Shown piece after piece: positions 55,219 through 64,000 of a stretch of DNA of 64,000 nucleotides. The notes beneath the pieces were generated by a model that was not told where the DNA came from, made no database searches, and saw nothing but the letters and a program-made list of their open reading frames with translations. Numbering within the stretch: the first letter of the stretch is position 1; the number at the start of each line of letters is the position of its first letter. The translations under genes were made by a program, and so were the position numbers. The DNA lies in assembly GCF_009696315.1 (NCBI RefSeq), contig NZ_VUMG01000002.1, forward strand, positions 558,001 through 622,000, read 5' to 3'. Source of the DNA: Cutibacterium porci. Its GTDB lineage: Bacteria; Actinomycetota; Actinomycetes; Propionibacteriales; Propionibacteriaceae.

Positions 55219-56728
55219 GGCCCTCAAACCACTCCTCGTCGGCAACGCGAGCTCGCCACGACTCTCCGCGTGGGTCGCGCCCGACCTGGCCGTATTCCTC
55301 GCGAGCGCGATGGTATTCGCGGTCCATCTCACGACGACGGGTAGCCGAAGGACGTTCGGTCTCCAACCGCTGGTCTTCACCGCGGCGGGAGAGCAACTCC
55401 GCTCCCGACTCGATTTGTGGCGCAAAATCGAAGATGACGGCATCCTCGCCACCGACGGCGACAGCGTCCCCAGCGACGGCACCCATCGCCAGCAATTCTT
55501 CCTCGACGCCCAGGTGGTTGAGTCGATCGGATAGGTACCCGACGGCTTCGGCGTTGTTGAAGTCAGTCTGGGCAACCCATCGGGTTGGCTTGTCGCCCGT
55601 CACGCGCCAGAGGAACCCGCCTTGGCCGTCACCTTGCCGCTTAATAGCAAATGCCCGACCGTCGTTCTTGGGCTTGGGGCGAATAACGATACGCTCCGGC
55701 TCGGGTTCAGGCTCGTCGTTGCGGGCCTTCTCAACCAATTCGGCCATTGCGAATTTGAGGGAATTAAGCCCCTCCCCCGATTTCGTCGAAATGCGGAATA
55801 CCGGCCAGCCTCGCTCAGCAACATCGTGGAAGACGATATCGGCGAGATCAGCGGCGTCAGGGACGTCGACCTTATTGAGCACCACCAGGCGCGGACGGTA
55901 CTCGAGCCCACCGTGGGCGATCAGTTCGCCCTCAATGACGTCAAGGTCGCTGATCGGGTCGCGACCTGGTTCGTAGGTGGCGCAATCTATGACGTGCACG
56001 ATAGCCCGGCACCGCTCAATGTGACGCAGGAAGTCAAATCCCAGGCCTTTTCCCTGCGAAGCTCCAGGAATGAGGCCAGGGACGTCAGCAACGGTGTACG
56101 TGGTCTCCCCCGCGACGACGACCCCAAGGTTCGGTACCAAAGTGGTGAACGGGTAATCAGCAATTTTCGGCTTGGCCCGCGAAATTGCGGCGATAAGGCT
56201 GGATTTTCCTGCCGAAGGAAATCCCACCAACCCAATATCGGCCACCACTTTGAGTTCGAGCAGGATCTTTCGTTCCTCCCCGGCCTCACCGAGGAGGGCG
56301 AAGCCGGGGGCTTTGCGAGCCGCATTTGCGAGGGCTGCGTTGCCGAGGCCCCCGCGACCACCTGCCGCGACGACAAGCTCAGATCCTGCCCCGACAAGGT
56401 CTCCCAGTAACTCCCCCGTGTCGGCGTCGGAGACGACCGTGCCATCTGGGACGCCCAGAATGATGTCGGATCCATTAGCCCCAGCCTGATTATCGCCGCG
56501 TCCAGGCTCGCCGTTCGTCGCCTTGCGGGTGGACTGCCAGTGATAGTCGACAAGTGTCGTCACCTGAGGGTCAACGCGCAAAATCACGGAACCACCGTGG
56601 CCGCCGTTTCCACCGTCGGGCCCACCCAACGGCTTGAACTTCTCACGCTTGACGGAGGCGCAGCCATGTCCCCCCTTGCCCGCCACGGCAGTCAGCGTCG
56701 CGCGGTCCACGAAGGATGGGATGGCCAT
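55211..56728 (-). CDS. obg: GTPase Obg (CgtA)
   Basis: 505 residues in three parts. The Gly-rich OBG fold is 1-160 ([17 protein letters not shown]). The G domain is about 160-335 ([38 protein letters not shown]). The actinobacterial C-terminal OCT domain ([20 protein letters not shown]) is followed by an acidic/Arg-rich tail. It is an essential ribosome-assembly and stress GTPase. It is upstream of proB with an 8-bp overlap. Confidence 0.96.
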   Translation of the reverse strand: MAIPSFVDRATLTAVAGKGGHGCASVKREKFKPLGGPDGGNGGHGGSVILRVDPQVTTLVDYHWQSTRKATNGEPGRGDNQAGANGSDIILGVPDGTVVSDADTGELLGDLVGAGSELVVAAGGRGGLGNAALANAARKAPGFALLGEAGEERKILLELKVVADIGLVGFPSAGKSSLIAAISRAKPKIADYPFTTLVPNLGVVVAGETTYTVADVPGLIPGASQGKGLGFDFLRHIERCRAIVHVIDCATYEPGRDPISDLDVIEGELIAHGGLEYRPRLVVLNKVDVPDAADLADIVFHDVAERGWPVFRISTKSGEGLNSLKFAMAELVEKARNDEPEPEPERIVIRPKPKNDGRAFAIKRQGDGQGGFLWRVTGDKPTRWVAQTDFNNAEAVGYLSDRLNHLGVEEELLAMGAVAGDAVAVGGEDAVIFDFAPQIESGAELLSRRGEDQRLETERPSATRRREMDREYHRAREEYGQVGRDPRGESWRARVADEEWFEGRD

Positions 56729-56820
56729 GTTGTCTCCTCAGGAATCATCGGGCCTTCCGGCCTGGGTGGGTTACAAGTCTAGACGTCGGGACGCGTCATC
56801 CCAGACGCGTAACCGCTCCT

Positions 56821-59231
<2,411 letters not shown>

Positions 59232-59241
59232 GTCGATTATT

Positions 59242-59292
59242 ATGCACCCAGTGCAGATTCTGCATCAAATGCAGAATCTGCACTGGGTGCAT
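59242..59292. promoter_or_regulatory. 51-bp perfect palindrome, twin TetR operator
   Basis: Bases 59242-59265 and 59269-59292 are perfect reverse complements (24 bp each) around CAA. Each arm also contains its own 13-bp palindrome: TGCAGATTCTGCA at 59252-59264 and TGCAGAATCTGCA at 59270-59282, with centres 18 bp apart. This suggests two TetR dimers side by side. It lies just upstream of the TetR start and could also form a strong hairpin in RNA. Confidence 0.85.
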
Positions 59293-59328
59293 ATATCGCT
59301 ATATCCTCACGTGCATGGCAGCGCCAGG

Positions 59329-59943
59329 TCACCGAAAAGCGTTCCAGGCAGCTCGCAAATATGGCCAGGCCCGCTGCGCCGACGCCTTCCACTGCTCGAC
59401 TGAGCCGGTGGCTCGGTGCACCCACGACCCGGCTTCCTGCCCGGCTGACGGCGCCAACCACAGAACCCCGACGACGACGGTAAGCACACTCACGACGAGG
59501 GCGACGGCTACCATGCGAGCCCACATTCCCCGACGCTGACGAACTCCAGAAACACTGCGGTGGGTCCGGGAAAACCACCGCGTGAACAGCGCACCACCTA
59601 ACGCGATGACCAAGCTTGTCACGGCAGCTCCGATCATCGTCCCGCCGATCCCAAGGCCTCCGACCACCCCGGTAGCGGCTGCAGAAGCACAAGCACCGGC
59701 AGCTACCTCATACGGGCGAGGCCACCGGTGACGGGGCTGAGCCTGGGACGCCGTGGCACCGCCACCGGGCTCCCGAGTATCACGCGATGCGGCAGATCGG
59801 CCAGAGCGAATCGGCGCAGTGATCCTGGGCAGTGAGCCCGTTGATACCAAAGTCGGCGCATCCGACCCTGGTTCGATCCGGTACAGCCACCGCTCGTCCT
59901 CGCTGAAATCCCGGTTGCCCACGATTGTCTGATCTCCCCTCAT
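59329..59943 (-). CDS. Membrane protein of unknown function
   Basis: About 204 residues. An N-terminal soluble, Arg/Ser-rich part (about 1-75) is followed by two or three hydrophobic segments (GVVGGLGIGGTMIGAAVTSL with VIALGGALF; MVAVALVVSVLTVVVGVLWL) and a short C-terminal amphipathic end. No motif is recognised. ATG 59943 (MRGDQTIVG) is used, though a TTG at 59964 with CAGGA upstream is possible. It sits between rpmA and the TetR gene, outside the palindrome. Confidence 0.6.
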   Translation of the reverse strand: MRGDQTIVGNRDFSEDERWLYRIEPGSDAPTLVSTGSLPRITAPIRSGRSAASRDTREPGGGATASQAQPRHRWPRPYEVAAGACASAAATGVVGGLGIGGTMIGAAVTSLVIALGGALFTRWFSRTHRSVSGVRQRRGMWARMVAVALVVSVLTVVVGVLWLAPSAGQEAGSWVHRATGSVEQWKASAQRAWPYLRAAWNAFR

Positions 59944-60120
59944 AGTGCCGTCAATAGCGACCAAGTCCTGAGAGTAGGCCGATATTCCGTCACTTCCAGT
60001 CTTTGCACCTCAGTGACGACTACAGTCGCGCTGAGGGTCTGACGACAGTCGCAACCTTCGGCCCAATTCTTCGTGAACGCCGAGTCGATCGCACGCTTTT
60101 CTTACGGTGGCTGTAGACAC

Positions 60121-60156
60121 AGATTGACCCCCGCTTTAATAGGCGGGGGCCAATCT
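60121..60156. terminator. Terminator downstream of rpmA
   Basis: AGATTGACCCCCGC and GCGGGGGCCAATCT pair over 14 bp with one mismatch around an 8-nt loop. It follows the rpmA stop on the - strand. The rest of the 59965-60174 gap shows nothing further. Confidence 0.75.
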
Positions 60157-60174
60157 TCTTGAATTTGTGGAATC

Positions 60175-60444
60175 TCAGGCCTCGACCGGGGCCTCCACAG
60201 GATTCACGTTGACAACCTTGCGGCCACGACGGGTACCAAACTCAACGTTGCCGTCACGCAGGGCGAAGAGAGTGTCATCACCACCGCGACCGACTCCGTC
60301 ACCAGGGTGGAAGTGAGTGCCGCGCTGGCGCACGATGATCTCGCCAGCGTTGACGAGCTGACCGCCAAATCGCTTCACGCCGAGACGCTGGGCGTTGGAG
60401 TCACGACCGTTGCGCGAAGAAGACGCGCCCTTCTTATGTGCCAT
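60175..60444 (-). CDS. rpmA: Ribosomal protein L27
   Basis: 89 residues beginning [20 protein letters not shown], the conserved N-terminus that reaches the peptidyl-transferase centre, followed by [20 protein letters not shown] and [20 protein letters not shown]. There is no Firmicute-type N-terminal processing extension. It follows rplU by 11 bp. Confidence 0.98.
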   Translation of the reverse strand: MAHKKGASSSRNGRDSNAQRLGVKRFGGQLVNAGEIIVRQRGTHFHPGDGVGRGGDDTLFALRDGNVEFGTRRGRKVVNVNPVEAPVEA

Positions 60445-60455
60445 GTCTGTCTACC

Positions 60456-60764
60456 TCAGCCTTCGATTCCGGTGACCTTGACCTGGGTGTACTTCTGACG
60501 ATGCCCCTGGCGCTTCTTGTAGCCGGTCTTGTTCTTGTACTTGAGGATGCGGATCTTCGGGCCCTTGGTCTCGCCGAGAACCTCAGCGGTGACCTTGACC
60601 TTCCCGAGCGCGTCCTTATCGGAGGTGACGGACTCGCCATCAACCACGAGGAGCGGGGTCAGCTCGATGCTGCTGCCCGCCTCGTCGGCGACCTTGTCGA
60701 TCTCGACGACGTCACCCACTGCCACCTTGTGCTGGCGGCCGCCACTACGCACAATCGCGTACAC
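60456..60764 (-). CDS. rplU: Ribosomal protein L21
   Basis: 102 residues. The start GTG 60764 gives [20 protein letters not shown], the standard L21 N-terminus; the frame is open to 60794, but those residues are not L21-like. Further features are [20 protein letters not shown] and [11 protein letters not shown]. It binds 23S rRNA. A good promoter lies about 100 bp upstream. Confidence 0.97.
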
Positions 60765-60860
60765 GCCTGACCTACTCTCGTTCTTGTCGTACATTTCCGG
60801 GGGCCGGAACCAGTGGCCCCGGACAAACCTGACCGACGACTCGCGCCGGACCGGCTACCT

Positions 60861-60889
60861 ATTTTACAGTCTGTACAGGGGACGGTCAA
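60861..60889 (-). promoter_or_regulatory. Sigma-70-type promoter of rplU-rpmA
   Basis: On the - strand TTGACC (-35) and TAAAAT (-10) are separated by exactly 17 bp. The match to the consensus is good and the position, upstream of rplU and after rne, fits a separate promoter for the two ribosomal genes. Short arms CAGGGGA/TCCCCTG flank the -35 region. Confidence 0.7.
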
Positions 60890-60923
60890 AAATACTATCC
60901 ACCTATCCCCTGTGAGCCTGCTA

Positions 60924-63560
60924 TTACTTGGAGTGGGACTTACCCGAGGCGGCCTTATGACTGCGTCCTCGGCCCTTCGAGCGTTCTCCACCGTCGGCCG
61001 GAGCCTGGGAATCAACGGGCTTATCGAAGCGGTGATACCCGCGACCTCCGCAGGCCTCACACTCCTCCGTGAAGGCCTCAGCCAGCCCAGTACCGATCTT
61101 CTTGCGGGTCATCTGCACGAGGCCGAGTGATGTCACCTCAGCGACCTGGTGACGGGTACGATCCCGTCCTAGGCATTCCGTAAGGCGACGCACCAGAAGC
61201 TCACGGTTAGTCGGCAATACCATGTCGATGAAGTCGATGACGATGATTCCACCAATATCACGCAACCGTAGCTGCCGCACGATCTCTTCAGCGGCCTCCA
61301 AGTTATTAGCAGTCACAGTGGCCTCAAGGTTGCCCGCTGACCCAGTGAACTTTCCGGTATTGACGTCGATCACCGTCATAGCCTCGGTGCGGTCAATAAC
61401 AAGGGATCCACCGGAAGGTAGATACACCTTGCGCTCCAAAGCCTTTGCGATCTGTTCATCAATGCGGTATTCAGCAAAGGGATCCTTGTCGGCATCCTCC
61501 CAATGAATCAGCCTCGACGCCATCTCCGGGGCCACATGATCGACGTAGGCCTTAATGGTGTCGTAGGCATCGTCAGGCCCACCATTGCCGGCAATAACGA
61601 GCTCGGAAAAGTCCGCAGTGAACAAATCACGAATGATGCGCACCGTGAGGTCCGGCTCGGTGTACAGCATCAACGGCGCCTTGCTGCTGGCTGCTTTGCG
61701 CTCAATGACCTCCCACTGGGCCTTGAGGCGGTTGATGTCACGAATAAGGTCTTCCTCGGTGGCTCCCTCGGCGGCCGTTCTCACGATGACGGACGCATCC
61801 GCCGGAATGTTGTTCTCGACGATCTTCTTGAGACGCTTGCGCTCCGAATCCGCCAACTTGCGCGAAATTCCTGAAAGGTGACCACCAGGAGAATAGACGA
61901 TGAAACGTCCAGGCACTGAAATATGGCTCGTTAGGCGGGCACCCTTGGCACCCACCGGATCCTTGGTGACCTGCACCAGAACCTGATCGCCAGACTTCAG
62001 CGCCTGCTCAATGCGCTTATCCTCGCCTTCCTTGCCATACTTGGCCCAATCGACTTCACCGGCATACAGCACAGCGTTGCGACCACGACCGATGTCAATA
62101 AAGGCAGCCTCCATCGACGGCAGGACGTTCTGCACCTTACCAAGGTAGATATTGCCGATTGACGAGGTAGCAGAGGCGCGGTCAACGTAATGCTCGACGA
62201 GCACCCCGTCTTCCAATACTGCCAACTGGGAGTAGTCATCAGACTGACGCACAACCATCTTGCGGTCGACCGACTCGCGACGAGCAAGGAACTCCGCGTC
62301 AGTGATGACGGCGCTGCGACGACGCCCGGCAGCTCGTCCCTCCCGACGGCGCTGCTTTTTAGCCTCAATGCGAGTGGAACCCTCGATTCCGGTGACCTCA
62401 TCGGCCACTGACTGACGTGACCGCGGCTCACGCACCTTGATCACGACGTCACTGGGATCATCGTCAGAACCGCTGATGTCTTCACCACGACGGCGGCGGC
62501 GACGACGACGGCGATGGGTGGTATCCGAATTGCTCGACTCGGAATCACCGTCAGAGCTGGTTTCGTCGTCGTTGTCGCTCGACTCATCGACCGATGTGTT
62601 GTCCTCGGTGTCGTCGCTACGACGGCGACGACGCCCACCCCGACGCCGACGACGACGATTCTGGCCATCCTCGTCGCTAGCCTCCTCATCGTCACCGACA
62701 ATCGGCTCCTCCACCGCATCAGTGGTGCCGCGATCGGATTTCTCATCCTTCTTGTCGGGGTTGTGACGGTTGTCGACGTCGCTCTGATCGTCCTTACTTT
62801 CGGCTGCCTCACTCACGGTCTGCGACGAATGACCGCCGGCCTCGGAGGGGCGAGTCGCACGACGACGGCGGCGCTTCGGCAAGGCGGACTCGCCGCCACC
62901 AATCTCGGCGGCGAGGGAGTCGAGAATGTCGTCTTTTGAGCGCTCCTCGCCGTCGCTGAGACCAAAGGGATGAGCAAGGGCACCTTCAACCTTGCGGCTA
63001 CGGGCCCGAGCTTTTGCCTTCGTCAAAGCAGCATTGATGAGGTCGTCGTCAACGGGCTTCGTTTGCGTGGCTTCTTCCTCGGTCGCGTCCGCAGCTTTCT
63101 CCACACTCCGAGGAGAACGACGGCGTGTGGCACGACGACGCTGAGAAGTTCCCCGCTCAGACTCGGTGGACGGCGCGGCACCACGACGGGTGCGGCGCGG
63201 CTTGTCCTCAGCCTTCCGATCCTCAGGCGTCTTGTCCTCGGACTTCTGATCCTCAGTCTTGGGCTGCTGCGATGCCGACTCTGGGACGTCGACCGCCACC
63301 GCTTTTGCGACCTGAGGCACACTCGTCGCCTTGCGACGCCGTCCCATCGGAGGACGCGGCAGATCAGATGCGTCAACATCAGAGGTGATAATCGAACCAC
63401 CCGATCCGGCGGCGGTAATCGTCACTGGAGCGCTCGTCGTCTCAACGGGGGCTGGGGCTCCAGCCGGCCGCGACGCCGCGCGGCGACGTCGAGAAGCAGA
63501 AACTTCAGTGATGGAATTCTCGCCAGAATCCAATGTGGTGTTGTTAGTCTCGTCGAGCAC
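60924..63560 (-). CDS. rne: Ribonuclease E/G family endoribonuclease
   Basis: 878 residues. The first ~370 are low-complexity, alternating acidic and Arg-rich stretches. The catalytic part follows, with an S1-like domain (SIGNIYLGKVQNVLPSMEAA), the RNase E core with the Mg ligands in IVIDFIDMV and MTVIDVNTGKF, and zinc-link Cys in CEACGGRGY. The C-terminus is basic. The layout (long N-terminal extension, core at the C-terminus) is the actinobacterial one. The enzyme starts mRNA decay and rRNA processing. GTG 63560 follows AGGAG. The leader (63561-63826) has small hairpins, but no gene is seen. Confidence 0.95.
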   Translation of the reverse strand: MLDETNNTTLDSGENSITEVSASRRRRAASRPAGAPAPVETTSAPVTITAAGSGGSIITSDVDASDLPRPPMGRRRKATSVPQVAKAVAVDVPESASQQPKTEDQKSEDKTPEDRKAEDKPRRTRRGAAPSTESERGTSQRRRATRRRSPRSVEKAADATEEEATQTKPVDDDLINAALTKAKARARSRKVEGALAHPFGLSDGEERSKDDILDSLAAEIGGGESALPKRRRRRATRPSEAGGHSSQTVSEAAESKDDQSDVDNRHNPDKKDEKSDRGTTDAVEEPIVGDDEEASDEDGQNRRRRRRGGRRRRRSDDTEDNTSVDESSDNDDETSSDGDSESSNSDTTHRRRRRRRRRGEDISGSDDDPSDVVIKVREPRSRQSVADEVTGIEGSTRIEAKKQRRREGRAAGRRRSAVITDAEFLARRESVDRKMVVRQSDDYSQLAVLEDGVLVEHYVDRASATSSIGNIYLGKVQNVLPSMEAAFIDIGRGRNAVLYAGEVDWAKYGKEGEDKRIEQALKSGDQVLVQVTKDPVGAKGARLTSHISVPGRFIVYSPGGHLSGISRKLADSERKRLKKIVENNIPADASVIVRTAAEGATEEDLIRDINRLKAQWEVIERKAASSKAPLMLYTEPDLTVRIIRDLFTADFSELVIAGNGGPDDAYDTIKAYVDHVAPEMASRLIHWEDADKDPFAEYRIDEQIAKALERKVYLPSGGSLVIDRTEAMTVIDVNTGKFTGSAGNLEATVTANNLEAAEEIVRQLRLRDIGGIIVIDFIDMVLPTNRELLVRRLTECLGRDRTRHQVAEVTSLGLVQMTRKKIGTGLAEAFTEECEACGGRGYHRFDKPVDSQAPADGGERSKGRGRSHKAASGKSHSK

Positions 63561-63826
63561 TGTGCTCTCCTTGGCCTTTCGGCACGGTCAGTGCCCACCC
63601 GGGTCACGGTCCTGCGGGAATCCTCCCGCGGATACACGCCTCGCACTATTACTGACGACGTCGTTCCCCGGCATGGGGCAAAAGCTTGCGGTGAGCCCTC
63701 GAGTCCCCCGCGGTCGCCTCTCGGCGTCGCGGTATGAACCGTCGAGTGGGGTGGCACCCCGTTCACCTAGTCCCAGTATGTCACGTCCCCTGGATCAATG
63801 CCAGATTTCGCACACCCGCTGATGCC

Positions 63827-64000
63827 TCACCACACTGTCACGGCAGCACCGGTGAAGGGATCCGCCAACACAGCCCCGCTAGCATCCTCATCCCAGATCC
63901 CTTGAGCCAGCCGCGTTACCCGGGCCCCGTCAATCCCCGGACACGTTTGAGCTAACGCGCGCAGCACGTCATCGGGGCGTACCAACGGCGTGACGTGGCG
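63827..64000 (-). CDS. DUF2344-type (radical-SAM-linked, TIGR03936-like) protein, C-terminal end
   Basis: The last 57 codons of a gene that continues beyond the right edge, on the - strand. It begins RHVTPLVRPDDVLRALAQTC and ends GAAVTVW, with RVTRLAQGIWDED in between. The pattern VTPxVRPDDVLxAL ... VTRLAQG fits, from memory, the C-terminus of the DUF2344/TIGR03936 proteins that lie upstream of rne in many actinobacteria, usually with a B12-binding radical SAM protein. No start is visible in the window. Confidence 0.6.
   Translation of the reverse strand, partial: RHVTPLVRPDDVLRALAQTCPGIDGARVTRLAQGIWDEDASGAVLADPFTGAAVTVW

Noticed and set aside
62441-62812. Thr/Arg/Val-rich frames across the 5' half of rne
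   Set aside because: They arise from the repetitive Asp/Arg codons of the RNase E extension; no independent signals.

Overview
The window comes from a fairly GC-rich actinobacterial chromosome. The gene content fits a propionic-acid bacterium, most likely Cutibacterium (C. acnes or a close relative): a lactate dehydrogenase next to an NAD-malic enzyme, two acetyl-CoA synthetase paralogues, split menaquinone clusters, actinobacterial families (DUF3097, DUF4192, a DUF2344-type protein) and an rne-rplU-rpmA-obg-proB-proA-nadD-rsfS block. The genus is inferred from recognition, not from a database search.

Layout. 0-7 kb: end of a zinc alcohol dehydrogenase, then the hrcA-dnaJ-rsmE heat-shock operon behind a CIRCE element, a metallo-hydrolase, an inositol-phosphatase-like gene, DUF3097 and hemW. 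7.3-10.5 kb: a sugar ABC importer (binding protein and two permeases, no ATPase). 10.5-14.5 kb: two acetyl-CoA synthetase genes in tandem, with a perfect CRP-type box upstream of the leading copy. 14.5-24.5 kb: a rhomboid protease, menB-menE-menF on + and lepA-menC-menD on -, with a secreted lipase between. 24.6-33 kb: an amylosucrase-like protein lacking its acid/base Glu, ribosomal protein S20, holA, a DEAD-type helicase and comEA-comEC. 33-43 kb: leuS, a VIT-type transporter, DUF4192, a membrane-anchored protein, ldh-maeA and thiM-thiE under a TPP riboswitch.

43-49.3 kb is the accessory part. It sits between thiM and two tRNA-Ala genes. It holds small or broken ORFs, a YefM-YoeB toxin-antitoxin pair, four 10-bp repeats spaced exactly 21 bp apart inside a degenerate reading frame, a MarR regulator with a palindromic operator translationally overlapped with a UvrA-like ABC protein of the drug-resistance type, and a second toxin-antitoxin pair whose toxin is frameshifted. 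It looks like a composite of acquired modules.

49.5-64 kb returns to core functions: a secreted amidase, a phosphatase, rsfS, nadD, a 40-residue membrane peptide coupled to nadD, proA, proB, obg, a TetR/MFS efflux pair behind a 51-bp perfect palindrome, rpmA, rplU, the RNase E/G gene, and the C-terminus of a DUF2344-type protein at the right edge.

The main candidates for something new are the MarR/UvrA-like resistance module with its operator, the 21-bp iteron-like array, the active-site-altered amylosucrase, the acetyl-CoA synthetase paralogue with a changed acyl-pocket residue, and the twin-operator palindrome of the TetR/MFS pair.
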